From assembly GCA_006503475.1 (NCBI GenBank), contig RSEH01000375.1, positions 1 through 32,949 of the forward strand: 32,949 nt of DNA. The letters run 5' to 3'. Within the stretch, counting starts at the first letter, position 1; each line of letters starts with the position of its first letter. Position numbers and translations under genes: made by a program. Source of the DNA: Stentor roeselii. Lineage: Eukaryota > Ciliophora > Heterotrichea > Heterotrichida > Stentoridae. This document shows positions 9,508 through 18,502 of this stretch, piece by piece. The notes under the pieces are model-generated. The model made no database searches, had not been told where the DNA came from, and was given only the letters and a program-made list of their open reading frames with translations.

Positions 9508-10654
9508 TTATAAGAACATTTGTGATTCATATTACATAGATTGAAGAGGCTTTAGAAGAAACTAGCCGTTGGATGATAGGTTTTGATTGTTATGGGGAGT
9601 TGGGTTTGGTTTTTTTTGGATTGATGGATTTTAAGGGTTTTTTAGGGGTTTAGGAGTTGGATGGTTTGGGATTTTTTTGGAATAGTGGAGAATTGGGTTT
9701 AGGTGAGGTGGATTGGGTTTGATTGTTTTGTAAAACTGGATGATTTTTAAAGATGTTTTAGAATTTTTGGATTTTTAGAGTTTAATTTTTATTAAGTTTA
9801 GAAGGTTGGTCGTTTTGGTTTAAGTAGGGATTTTAGAATATTGGTGAGTTTTCGGTTTGAGTTTTATGATTGAAGATAGGACTTGTAAGGTTTTGACTCT
9901 CATTGGCTTTGAAGTGAAAACTCGATAAGATATTTGAATTAATCATGTTTCATTACTATTTATTATTAGTTAAAAGTTAGTTGAATTAAGAAATAATTAG
10001 GAATCGAAAGTGTTCTTATAGAAAGTTAGACCTAATAAGAACTCTAATGAGAGAAAATCCCTTAATTATAGAGGAGGTTAGATAAAACTCAGTAAGACTT
10101 CAAATAATAAAAATTTGATTAATGGGCGATTTTTTTGAACTGACTTCTCTTCTGTTGCCCACCACAAGGAATTATAAAATAAGGGTTATATAAGTCTTCT
10201 TAAAGAAATCTGCGTTAGTGTGATAACATGATGAGAAAACTTCTAGGCTATATTAATTTTACTGTAAATATCACCACATTAAAATTCTCTGCCTTAAACT
10301 CTTATTGATGGAGTTCAATACAAAAGAAGGGATGACTTATCTTTCTGCGAAGTGTTCAAACTTTAATTAAAACTTCACTCAATTAAAACATCAAGATATA
10401 TCATTCAAAAAATTCAACAATAATCCTTTCTAGTTACACTTGATTTAACAGATGAAAACTCATAGTTACTCCAATAATCTTCTATATTCAATGACAATAT
10501 TCATCCCTATTAAAATGTATCATTCCTATCAAGCTTCCAATAAAAACTCTCTAAAAACCCTAAACCTCTAAAATCTCTAAAACCTCTAAAAAATCCTTCT
10601 TAATCACTAAAACATAATTCCAATCAAATTCTTCTCCGTAATCTTAAACCTAAT
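9508..10654. other. 1.15 kb without a recognisable gene
   Basis: No ORF of convincing length or composition and no tRNA-like sequence is visible. The part next to the giant gene (about 9540-9900) is rich in G and T on the plus strand, so it is C- and A-rich and poor in G in the sense of the giant gene, like the leaders of other genes here. The part next to the calmodulin-like gene (about 10540-10650) has the opposite bias for that gene, as expected for a 3' flank. A 7-bp inverted repeat (10012-10018 with 10036-10042, 17-base loop) is the only small structure I noticed, and it may be chance. Confidence 0.6.
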
Positions 10655-11125
10655 TCACTTATTAGCCTGCTGTTCTTTAGCATTCATGATTCCCAAAAAC
10701 TCTTCAAAACTAAGTTTACCGTCTTGATCAGCATCTCCAATATCGAAAATTTCATAAATTTCGTCATCAGTTAAATTTTCTTGCAAACTTTTCATCACAT
10801 ACTTGACTTGAGCCATTGAAATAAATCCAGACCTGTCCTTATCAAAAACCATGAAAATTTCTCGAAGTTCTTCTTCGGTGTCGATATCTTTATGAGACTT
10901 TGATGCAATATTTATGAATTCAGCAAAGTCTACTCGTCCGTCTTGGTCTAAGTCGAGTTCAGCCATTAAACCATTCAACTCTTCAGTGTTTATTTGAATA
11001 CCTCCATGCCGAAGAGCAGCGTAAAGCTCAGAAGCTGAAAGACTCCCGTCACCATCTGTGTCCATTGAAGCGAAGGCTTTTCGTAGTTCTTCAATTTGCT
11101 CATCTTTTAGCATGTCATTGTTCAT
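10655..11125 (-). CDS. Calmodulin-like protein with four EF-hands
   Basis: The product is 156 residues, close to calmodulin length. It has four EF-hand loops at residues 22-33, 58-69, 95-106 and 131-142, in two pairs joined by a linker around 75-90. Loops 1, 2 and 4 have Asp at positions 1 and 3 and Glu at position 12. Loop 3 (DKDRSGFISMAQ) ends in Gln106 where the bidentate Glu normally sits, so that site should bind calcium weakly or not at all. Known proteins of this type bind calcium and then grip target helices. The sequence is diverged enough from conserved calmodulin that I call it calmodulin-like; a centrin-type role cannot be excluded. The start ATG sits in CTATAATG, and the stop is TGA. 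Confidence 0.9.
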   Translation of the reverse strand: MNNDMLKDEQIEELRKAFASMDTDGDGSLSASELYAALRHGGIQINTEELNGLMAELDLDQDGRVDFAEFINIASKSHKDIDTEEELREIFMVFDKDRSGFISMAQVKYVMKSLQENLTDDEIYEIFDIGDADQDGKLSFEEFLGIMNAKEQQANK

Positions 11126-11222
11126 TATAGCGAAAAGTGAGAGGAAAAAGGATTATTTTTCAATGAAACTTTGAAGATTTTATCAAAACTTTTAAAAAAT
11201 TAGTAGTTTCGATCATTGATTT

Positions 11223-12149
11223 CTAATAACGCAAACTTGCGAATTCACTTCGAAGGTTACATGCTTTAAAAGAAATCGAAGGAGTAGGTGTAGACCTGGA
11301 AGAAGGAGAGACCTTCCAAGGAGTGCTTTCATCAGGTTTTCTCCTTTTAATAATCGGAAGAGGACTGGGCATATATTCCGGGTGTTTTTCAAAGCAGTCT
11401 ACTCCTCGAGTAGTAGACTTAAAAGGCAAGTCATGTTTAGCAAATGAATGAGAATAGCTGACCTGTCTCTTCTTTGGCCTTATTTTCGAATCACTTCCAT
11501 ATATTTCCATATCTTTCGAAAAACTTCGAAGGCCGAAGTCTGTCGATTTGAACGGACTGTCGTGATTCGCTATTTTTATCCCTTTGGTCAAGTTAGCTTT
11601 GGAAAATTTCAAGTTGTATGGGTCTGCCATGTGCTCAGGGTATTGACCGAATGTTACTCCTGGGGTCACTGATGCATGGCCTTTTTTCATTGGAGAGGTT
11701 AGAAAGTTCTTTGGACCCAATTCAGTCGTTTTTAACTTTTTTTGGTTAGGTTTTTCTGGTTCTGGTGAAATAAACTCGAAGGGATATATCTCTTCTTTTG
11801 CCTTTCCAGCTGGTTTCCATACTTCTCCATGAACATCTTTTTCTTTTTTAACCCTTTTTCGTTCTTCCTGGAAGTAAGTCGTTCTTTCCTTGAACTCTTC
11901 AGCGGATTCTTCAGGATATGAAAATAGTGCATCTTTTAACTTACCCTTCTTGGGCGAAGTTGTAATAAAATTCCTAAGCCCAGCATCCACAGTTCCATCC
12001 TTATTTCTCCTACTCTTCCTCATCTGAAAATACGAGTGCTTTGCGACAGCCAAAGTTCCAGGAAACGAGAAAAGTCCAAATTTTCTATTTTCAGGGTCAA
12101 ATTTGGACTCCTCAAATATTTTCTGTCTCAACATCTCCAGTTCAGCCAT
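11223..12149 (-). CDS. Probable CFAP96/UPF0602-type ciliary protein
   Basis: This 308-residue basic protein has no membrane segment. It begins with a segment containing KFGLFS. It repeats a motif of the form G-(L/P)-(R/K)-NF-hydrophobic-TSP-x-KKG, once near residue 57 (GLRNFITTSPKKG) and again near 144 (GPKNFLTSPMKKG). The second copy is followed by TPGVTFGQYPEHMADPY, and later there are two DxPFKST segments. This resembles the C4orf47/CFAP96 family (UPF0602), conserved in ciliated eukaryotes and associated with ciliary or centrosomal microtubules. The match rests on remembered motifs. About 97 bases separate its stop from the downstream calmodulin-like gene on the same strand. A generic microtubule-binding repeat protein is the alternative. 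Confidence 0.6.
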   Translation of the reverse strand: MAELEMLRQKIFEESKFDPENRKFGLFSFPGTLAVAKHSYFQMRKSRRNKDGTVDAGLRNFITTSPKKGKLKDALFSYPEESAEEFKERTTYFQEERKRVKKEKDVHGEVWKPAGKAKEEIYPFEFISPEPEKPNQKKLKTTELGPKNFLTSPMKKGHASVTPGVTFGQYPEHMADPYNLKFSKANLTKGIKIANHDSPFKSTDFGLRSFSKDMEIYGSDSKIRPKKRQVSYSHSFAKHDLPFKSTTRGVDCFEKHPEYMPSPLPIIKRRKPDESTPWKVSPSSRSTPTPSISFKACNLRSEFASLRY

Positions 12150-12707
12150 TTAAATACTAACAGTCTATAAAAAAATCTTCAGAATTTCTTTTAGAAGACT
12201 TTGAAAGTACTTCTGTGGATGCTTAATATCACAGTCACCTTGAGTATTTGAGTTTAGATTAAAGTGAATGTAAAGACTTAGTTGATGATAAATTTATAAG
12301 ATTTGAGAATTGCCAAATACAAATTTTTTCGATTTTAAGAGTTTATGTTTAAATTTAGCAGTTTTAGTTAAATTATTGACGATTTTATTATCTTCTATTA
12401 AAAATATTCAAGTTACAGCTCTGGAAAATTATAGAAGGGCGAAAAGGTTTTTTATTATTCGAGTTTGAAGTGATATAAAAATTACTGGAATCTCAATATA
12501 AAAGCTATAAATAATAATAACAATCTAAACTCAATAAGAAAATTATAATCGACATTTAAATCATATGCATCCCTTGATTCATGTAAAGTTGAGTCTTTCA
12601 CAAAACCCAACAACTTCCAAAAAACATTCAACCCTTTAAAATCTCAAATCCATCCCCTATACCCAAACCCCTGGAACTCCATTAAATCCTAAAAAATCCT
12701 TAGATAA
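12150..12707. other. Divergent intergenic region, 558 bases
   Basis: This lies between the divergent CFAP96-like (minus) and TPR (plus) genes, so it should carry both promoters. It is very AT-rich. The last 110 bases before the TPR start (about 12600-12707) are rich in C and A and almost free of G on the plus strand, with several CCTAAA- or ACCC-type stretches, like other leaders in this window. I see no gene or RNA in it. Confidence 0.5.
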
Positions 12708-14588
12708 ATGTTCACATCAAGTCTCCTCAGATCTCTAAACCCATCAATCAAATTCCTTTCAACCGCTCGATTTTTTTCATCCTTTCCCGAGATTTCCAAG
12801 CAAGCCCTTGACTCTTTGCTAGAACAAGGTCTAACCCTTCTGCGAGAACAAAAAACAAAAGAAGCCAGGCCCCATTTAGTAAAAGCTGCCGAGTTAAGTG
12901 GAAAGCTTTACCCACCCCACAGCAAAGAAAACTCTGAACTACTTAACACCCTAGGAAGACACTTCGAGAACGGAGAAGATCTAGAAACAGCTCTTGGCTT
13001 TTACTTAAAAGCTTATCAAGTCGATAAAGTTTTACATGAAAAAGACGAAGAGTTACTTGCTTCTCATTCAAATAGAATTGGTGCAATTTTAGCAGATTTA
13101 GGAGAACTTGAAAAAGCTCAAGAGTACCTCGAGTCGATATTAAAAACAATAGAAAAATCAAGTAACAATGAGTTAAAAGCAGCTTATTTCGGTAATTTAG
13201 GACATGTCAAGATGAGACTTTCTGATCAACAAGCAGGTTTAGAGAACTTTTTAAAGGCGAAAGAATTGCAAATCGCTCTTGACCCGAAAGATGAAATACT
13301 TGTCAAGTACCTGCAAAGTATCGGAATGTGTTACTGGGTAAGAGGAGACTTTTCACAGGCAAAGGAAAGCTTCGAAGAAGCTCTTGAATTTCTTTCAGTA
13401 GATCCTGAAAAGTACTGCTTTGGAATGGTTGACGTTTATAGTCATCTTGGTTATCTTCATAATGACATGAAAATGCCTGATGAAGCTTTTAAATATTTCG
13501 AATACGCGATTTCTACTTTTGAGTCAACAAAAATACCTGAAAAAACAACGAAAATCCTTGAATTTATTAAAAATGTTGTGGAAGCCATGAAATCTGTGAG
13601 CGAGGCACAAGCCTCGCGATATATCAACCTTTACCTGACCTTTTCTCGAAAGTACTTCGGAGAAAACTCAAGAGAAACAGCAGAAGGGTACAACATGTAT
13701 TCAGCTCTTTGGTTAAAACAAAAGGCTTATAAAGATGCACTGGAATATGCTGAAAAAAGTATCAATATCTGTAAAACTTTAAAAGATAATCATTATGATT
13801 TATTGCAATGTTTCAATCAATTCGCACAAATCATGCATAAAATGGGAGAACTTGAAGCAGCAAGTCGATTTTTAGCTCAATCTGGAGAAATTCTTGAAAA
13901 TCACCCAAATGAAAAGATGAAAACAAGTCATTATCATAACTTAGCACTGCTTAATAGAGACCAAAGAAAGTACAGTGAAGCTGAATCAAACATGCTTCTT
14001 CATATTAAAGGTGTTAGGGACCAGTTCGGTGAACAACACCCTGCAATGGCTTCAGCTTATTTAAACATTGGACATATTTACCGAGTAAGTAAAAATTACC
14101 CAAATGCAAAAGAGTATTATTCTAAAGCTTTATCTGTTTTTGATGCGACTTTAGGAAGAGAACATCTGAATACTGCTGATACTTTGGAGTTCTTAGGAGA
14201 AGTCTGCAGGTTAAGTGAAAGTTTTCATGAAGCTCTTGATATGCATAACGAATCTTTAAGAATAAGAGTAAAGTTTGTAGGCTTGCAACACCCTACACTT
14301 CATATTCCTTATTTCAACTTGGCTTCTACTTATATGGAAATGGAAAATTTCAGTCAAGCAGAGGTTTTTGCATTGAAAAGACTAGAAATTCTTAAAAAAA
14401 ACTGGGGAAATGACTCTGTTAATGTCGCTGGAAATCATAGCTTTTTAGCTGAAGTTTACCTTTCTCAAGGTCAGAAGTCAAAAGCTGTTCAGTCATTAGA
14501 AGAAACCTTGCGTATCTTAAAAACAACAGGAAATCAAGAAGCGATAAATTCTTTAGAAACAAGATTAAAAGATATCAAAAATAACTAG
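12708..14588 (+). CDS. Tetratricopeptide repeat protein, probably mitochondrial
   Basis: The 626-residue protein starts with a Ser/Arg-rich, acid-free N-terminus (MFTSSLLRSLNPSIKFL, then ARFFSS) typical of a mitochondrial presequence. TPR helices fill the rest, from about residue 34 to 620. The C-terminal half has the 42-residue kinesin-light-chain/nephrocystin type of repeat, for example GEQHPAMASAYLNIGHIYR near 440-460 and GLQHPTLHIPYFNLASTYM near 525-545. Such repeats form a superhelical scaffold for protein partners; no catalytic domain is present. The start lies in GATAAATG after a G-poor leader, and the stop is TAG. SPO11 begins 15 bases downstream on the same strand. The mitochondrial location is inferred from the N-terminus only. 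Confidence 0.85.
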   Translation: MFTSSLLRSLNPSIKFLSTARFFSSFPEISKQALDSLLEQGLTLLREQKTKEARPHLVKAAELSGKLYPPHSKENSELLNTLGRHFENGEDLETALGFYLKAYQVDKVLHEKDEELLASHSNRIGAILADLGELEKAQEYLESILKTIEKSSNNELKAAYFGNLGHVKMRLSDQQAGLENFLKAKELQIALDPKDEILVKYLQSIGMCYWVRGDFSQAKESFEEALEFLSVDPEKYCFGMVDVYSHLGYLHNDMKMPDEAFKYFEYAISTFESTKIPEKTTKILEFIKNVVEAMKSVSEAQASRYINLYLTFSRKYFGENSRETAEGYNMYSALWLKQKAYKDALEYAEKSINICKTLKDNHYDLLQCFNQFAQIMHKMGELEAASRFLAQSGEILENHPNEKMKTSHYHNLALLNRDQRKYSEAESNMLLHIKGVRDQFGEQHPAMASAYLNIGHIYRVSKNYPNAKEYYSKALSVFDATLGREHLNTADTLEFLGEVCRLSESFHEALDMHNESLRIRVKFVGLQHPTLHIPYFNLASTYMEMENFSQAEVFALKRLEILKKNWGNDSVNVAGNHSFLAEVYLSQGQKSKAVQSLEETLRILKTTGNQEAINSLETRLKDIKNN

Positions 14589-14603
14589 TTAGTGAATCTT
14601 GTA

Positions 14604-15746
14604 ATGGAAAACTTTTCAGATACTCCTTCATCGATTCAGACTCTTCAACGTAAAAGTTTCGAGTTTTGGACAGCTTATAAAACCCTTCCAAACCAAAAAA
14701 TCTTCACAAATCTTATATCAAGTCAAGAAGTTCTAAACAGAATAGAAGTAATTTTCTTAGACTTAATTCAACAAATCAACTCAACAGGAACAATAAAACT
14801 TTCATTTTTAAGTTCAATAAAAAGTGCATCTTTCGACTCTTTAACAAATACCAACCGTCTTCAAAACCCGTCAAATATTTCCTTATCCAGTTCAAAAGAG
14901 CTAAAAACCATCGCATTTATAGTAAAAGTTTTACAAATTTCTTATAATCTTCTATTAACAGGAAGAAAAGCTACAAAAAGAGAAGTTTTTTACATGAACT
15001 CGAAATTATTCCAAAATCAAAAAACTTCAGATAAAGCTATTGATTATGCTTGTTATATTTTAGAAGTTCCTCGTGATAGACTCAACATTTTCGCTTCAAG
15101 TAAAGGTCTCGTTACCGGATCAATCTCCTTTTACGAGCAAGGTATTTTCACTGAAGTTGGAGAAAGAACAGTAAAAATCCCTTCAGACATGGATTCAATC
15201 AGTGACCTTTCAACTAAAGCAGATTTTATCCTTGTCGTTGAAAAAGACACAGCACTTTCCCGTTTAGTCCAAGAAGGTTTCTTCGCCGACGCATCCTGCG
15301 TCGGGGTGACAGGTTGTGGGTACCCTGACCTTGCAACTCGTCAATTTTTACGTCGTTTAACAAGTGAATTTCCTTGGCTTCCTGTTTTAGTCTTGACTGA
15401 TTTTGACCCTCATGGGTTTAAAATTCTTTCGACTTATACATTTGGAAGTAGAAAAATGGCCTTTGAATGTGATTATCTTGCATTACCATTCGCTCATTGG
15501 CTTGGAGTCCATAATGAAGGCAGTTGTCCTTTACCACTCACGGGACAGGATAAGAAACTTTTAAAGAGTCTTCTTAGGCTTCCTCAGATTAACTCCCCTC
15601 CAGACTCGTATCAACATAAAAGGTTTTGCTTGTGGAAAGTTCAGATGAAAGAAATGAAAAAAAAAGGGGTTAAACATGAAATTGATAATATTCCGGATTT
15701 GAAAAGATATGTTTTGAATAAGGTCTTTAATGAGAATTGGATTTAA
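14604..15746 (+). CDS. SPO11: SPO11 meiotic DNA double-strand-break protein (TopoVIA-like)
   Basis: The 380-residue product has the TopoVIA/Spo11 architecture. The winged-helix/CAP part carries the catalytic tyrosine in KREVFYMN (Tyr130; the preceding residue is Phe, so the choice is clear). The Toprim part has the metal-binding glutamate in VVEKD (Glu213) and the acidic pair in DFDPHG (Asp266 and Asp268). Also typical are SSKGLVTG, TGCGYPDLATR and the WLGVH segment. Family members cut both DNA strands through a tyrosyl-DNA link to start meiotic recombination, in the nucleus. All key residues are intact. I place the start at the ATG at 14604, after an in-frame GTG at 14592. The gene lies 15 bases after the TPR gene and 2 bases before the next. 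Confidence 0.96.
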   Translation: MENFSDTPSSIQTLQRKSFEFWTAYKTLPNQKIFTNLISSQEVLNRIEVIFLDLIQQINSTGTIKLSFLSSIKSASFDSLTNTNRLQNPSNISLSSSKELKTIAFIVKVLQISYNLLLTGRKATKREVFYMNSKLFQNQKTSDKAIDYACYILEVPRDRLNIFASSKGLVTGSISFYEQGIFTEVGERTVKIPSDMDSISDLSTKADFILVVEKDTALSRLVQEGFFADASCVGVTGCGYPDLATRQFLRRLTSEFPWLPVLVLTDFDPHGFKILSTYTFGSRKMAFECDYLALPFAHWLGVHNEGSCPLPLTGQDKKLLKSLLRLPQINSPPDSYQHKRFCLWKVQMKEMKKKGVKHEIDNIPDLKRYVLNKVFNENWI

Positions 15747-15748
15747 TA

Positions 15749-17092
15749 ATGCTTAAGTGTAAATGGAAACCGAAATTTTACAGGTATAGTGATAAGGTCA
15801 TTGCAGAGATACTGCCGAAAGTGATGAATTCTGAAAATGTTTTCATTAAAAGATTCACTTTAGACCATTTGAAGTACTGGAAATCTTCAAGACTTGATGA
15901 ATTTCAGATAATTTCTAAGTCACTTCTAGAAAAACATGATAAACTTGACTCGGAATCTTTAGTTTCACTTTTTAAATACGGGGTACTTTCTGAAGATAAA
16001 GGAATTATCAAGGTTTTAGGTCAGAAGTTACCTTCATTTGCCTTCGCACTTGGAGAGAATGACCGATTAAAACTTTTAAGTTCTTTGAAAGTCGGCGAAG
16101 ACAAAACGATAAAAGAATCACTTGAGAAAAATGACAGTAAATTTAAAAGTCAACTTTTTCATCAATTCATCGGAAAGAACAAAGTAGACTACTTAGAAAT
16201 TTCTCCTGAGTCAAACATAGTCCAAACAACTAACAACAACCGAATCACATTGTTTTACTCTTTAAGTCACTCAGAAGAAGCATTTTCAGACATTCAAGAA
16301 ATCTTAGAAAAATTCAAGATAAATTCAATTGTCCTGCCTTTTCAACATAAAACTTCTGAAATAAGCAAAAAAGAAGCCCAAGCTTTACTAAACGAGAAGC
16401 TAAGAGACTCAGATAATTACAAAACAACTGAAATTCATAAACTTGTCTTTCAAAATAAACTTGGAGTCAAGTCTTTAAACGTTCCTCTTACTCTTCTCAT
16501 GAAAAATCCAGAAGGAAGGTTTTTCAGTCTTTTCCCAGATGTGAATATTTTTAAACTTCTCAGTCAAGACTTCTTCCAAGTTGAAGAAAACGTGAAAAAT
16601 TGCATGATTATTGACTCTTGTCGAATTCTTGATAGTGCTTCTGAATATGGGTGTTATTTATGCAGTAAATATCGACTTGCTCCTACTGATTATCAAGATT
16701 TTGCCTTGTTTTCTTCACCTTTTGCAAATGATGTGCAGAGACTTTGTATTCAAAATATTTTTAAAGCGAAAAAAGCGAGTTCTGGAAATGTTTTAGTTTT
16801 TGTTCCGAAGAATTGGTTGTTTGAGATTGTGGAAGGGTTTTTAAATAACAGCAAGCCGAGGACTTTAAGTAAAAATGAACTTTCAACGGAAAATGATTTA
16901 CTTGCAAGATTTTTTTTTGATAGGGAAAAGTAACTGATAGTCAGAAAGTTTGTAGCTCCTTTTGATTTTAAGATGAATTTTGAAGAGATCCTTAGAAGTT
17001 TTCATGTTTCTTCTGTTGTGCCTTGGAAAAAAGAGAAATTTGATTTTAACTGTTATACGATTAAACAGGTTATTAAGAAGGTAAATAATTGA
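15749..17092 (+). CDS. Unknown protein, two exons with a 15-base intron
   Basis: Exon 1 is 15749-16929 and exon 2 is 16945-17092, joined by removing GT...AG bases 16930-16944. This gives 442 residues and avoids a TAA inside the intron. Without splicing the protein would end at REK. With splicing it gains about 48 residues (KKFVAPFDFKMNFEE and on) of similar composition. The N-terminal third is helical and Leu/Lys/Ser-rich. The middle has an alternating hydrophobic segment (NRITLFYSLSH, then INSIVLPFQHKT) and the C-terminal part has NVLVFVPKNWLFEIVEGFL. I considered a FAST/RAP-type or diverged TraB-type protein, but neither is convincing. The ATG follows the SPO11 stop by 2 bases, so the two may share a transcript. 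Confidence 0.75.
16930..16944 (+). other. 15-base spliceosomal intron
   Basis: The sequence is GTAACTGATAGTCAG. It has canonical ends, is a multiple of three, contains an in-frame TAA, and its removal extends the open frame by 48 codons to a TGA. Length and form match the 15-16 base introns known from heterotrich ciliates. Not tested by RNA. Confidence 0.85.
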
Positions 17093-17187
17093 GAGGGTTG
17101 AAAGTGGTTTTTTGATTTTTTTGTTTTTGAGTTATTTTAGGAGGTTTATTTTGGGATTAAGATTTTTGGTTGGAGAGAAAATAATTA

Positions 17188-17379
17188 ATGGATACAAGGA
17201 TTGTTTTGAAGACTGGAATTTTTTATATCAGAAGTAAATTGCATAAGACGATACCTCCTAGTCCTAAACTAGCTACTAAGGATTCATATCAGCCAATATC
17301 AGGCTCGATAACTAGAAGTTTCCTTGATAGTGATTGTAAATTCCAAGGTAACCTAACTATAAATACTCCAAACCTCTAA
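17188..17379 (+). CDS. Small basic protein, paralogue of the ORF at 18092
   Basis: This ORF of 63 codons starts at an ATG in AATTAATG and ends in TAA. The product is basic at its N-terminus and Ser/Pro-rich, with no membrane segment. It aligns without gaps from Met1 to the 56-residue product of 18092-18262. Shared residues are Met1, Arg15, Lys17, Lys20, Pro23, Ser25, Pro26, Leu28, Asp32, Gln35, Pro36, Gly39, Arg43 and Leu46. Two small ORFs on either side of CWC25 sharing this pattern are unlikely to be chance, which is my main reason to call it a gene. Weak point: its upstream flank is G-rich, like a 3' flank rather than a leader. Function unknown. Confidence 0.5.
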   Translation: MDTRIVLKTGIFYIRSKLHKTIPPSPKLATKDSYQPISGSITRSFLDSDCKFQGNLTINTPNL

Positions 17380-17446
17380 CCTCCAAAAAAATCCTAAAAA
17401 CCCTTCCCAAAAAAATCCCAATCCTTCCAATTCAAACCTTCCATAA

Positions 17447-18061
17447 ATGGGTCTCGCTTTCCTAAACAAAAAAAGTTGGCACACGGGTAGTTTCCAAAAC
17501 ATCGAAAAAGTCTGGATTGCCGAACAAAAAGAAAACGAGCGAAAACGACAAATAAAAGAAGCTCAAAGACGTTTAAAAGAAGAACGTCACTACGAAGACC
17601 TGAAAAGACTTCAAGTCGAAGCAGGTCTAATTCCAAAGTCTCATCTTCAAAGACTAGACTGGATGTACGAAGGTGGCGCCATAAAAAACACGAGCAGCGA
17701 AGAGTACCTTTTAGGAAAACCTTTAAAATCAAATGAAAACTCTTCAGGTGAATGGCGTCCAACACTGTTTAAAGAAAGTACAGCAAACCCTGGCAATGAA
17801 GTCTTTACAAAGGTCCATGAAGACCCGATGTTCGCCATTATGCAAGAAGAACAACGTCGTCGAAAGGAAATAATGCAAAATCCTCAGAAAATGAACAAGG
17901 TGAAGAAAGAAATTGAAAAAATGAAGAAAAAAAGAAAAGTTTCTGATGTTTCTTCTGTTATTAGTGAAGATTCTACGAAAAGTCAGAAAAAAAGAAGGGA
18001 ACGGTCGAGGTATAAAGAAATTCAAGAAACTGAAAAATTCGCACCGGATTGGAAATCGTAA
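17447..18061 (+). CDS. CWC25: Pre-mRNA splicing factor CWC25
   Basis: The 204-residue protein begins with the Cir_N-type segment (KKSWHTGSFQNIEKVW then AEQKENERKRQ) at residues 8-45. Next come LDWMYEGG (about 70-77) and SSEEYLLGKPL (about 83-93), all signatures of CWC25. EDPMFAIMQEEQRRRKE and a Lys-rich tail follow. CWC25 joins the activated spliceosome after Prp2 action and promotes the first transesterification, acting at the branch site in the nucleus. This version is short, lacking the long RS/RD-rich tail of animal proteins. The start is in CATAAATG after a C/A-rich, G-poor leader. In a genome with introns of about 15 bases, a branch-site factor is of special interest. Confidence 0.95.
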   Translation: MGLAFLNKKSWHTGSFQNIEKVWIAEQKENERKRQIKEAQRRLKEERHYEDLKRLQVEAGLIPKSHLQRLDWMYEGGAIKNTSSEEYLLGKPLKSNENSSGEWRPTLFKESTANPGNEVFTKVHEDPMFAIMQEEQRRRKEIMQNPQKMNKVKKEIEKMKKKRKVSDVSSVISEDSTKSQKKRRERSRYKEIQETEKFAPDWKS

Positions 18062-18091
18062 GTTTTAGGATTTTATGGAATTTGGATATAA

Positions 18092-18262
18092 ATGGAAAGG
18101 AAAAGTCTTGTTTTGGAACGGAACTTGACTGGCAGGAACAAAGCAATGAAACAACCGCCTATTAGTCCTATTTTAACTGCTCGTGATATTCTACAACCTT
18201 CTCAAGGGTGCCTTCAAAGACGTATACTTCATCCGGAACTTGCAAAGTACTCTTTAGTTTAA
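18092..18262 (+). CDS. Small basic protein, paralogue of the ORF at 17188
   Basis: This ORF of 56 codons starts at an ATG in TATAAATG, the context used by several other genes here, and ends in TAA. The product is basic (Arg/Lys at 3, 4, 10, 15, 17, 20, 31, 43, 44) with a PPISPIL stretch at 22-28 and QPSQG at 35-39. It matches the product of 17188-17379 at 14 positions in an ungapped alignment, densest at residues 15-46. It begins 30 bases after the CWC25 stop on the same strand. No known family recognised. A chance ORF is possible; the paralogy and start context argue against it. Confidence 0.55.
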   Translation: MERKSLVLERNLTGRNKAMKQPPISPILTARDILQPSQGCLQRRILHPELAKYSLV

Positions 18263-18502
18263 GATTTTACACATATAGATAACAGGTTTAAGGATTAAGG
18301 GTTTTGAAAGATGGGATATTTAAGATTGATACTTTAGCAGGTGATTTTAGAAGAAGATCAGGAAACGGCTGAAAATTTTTTTCTGGAAAATTGTTTCATT
18401 TTCAGGTGTCATGAATCACTATTACAGAATCCATTTCTTATCATATTGATCCATGATACCTCTATAAACTCACCTATTTAACCTAATCTCTTAAAAACCC
18501 TT

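Noticed and set aside
10540-10650. Telomere-like CCCTAAACC stretch
   Set aside because: A single short C-rich stretch among CTAAAA repeats, not a tandem telomeric array. It fits the general strand bias at gene ends.
9508-10654. tRNA or small RNA in the largest gene-free stretch
   Set aside because: No T-loop-like GGTTCGAATCC motif or cloverleaf is visible. The only inverted repeat (7 bp) is too short to support an RNA call.
14572-14604. TPR and SPO11 as one gene, since both are in the same frame
   Set aside because: A TAG separates them and no GT-AG intron of 14-16 bases spans it. Each has complete family features.
15737-15748. Upstream TTG start for the gene after SPO11, overlapping SPO11
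   Set aside because: TTG is not expected as a start in this nuclear genome, and an ATG follows at 15749. The same logic moved the SPO11 start from a GTG at 14592 to the ATG at 14604.
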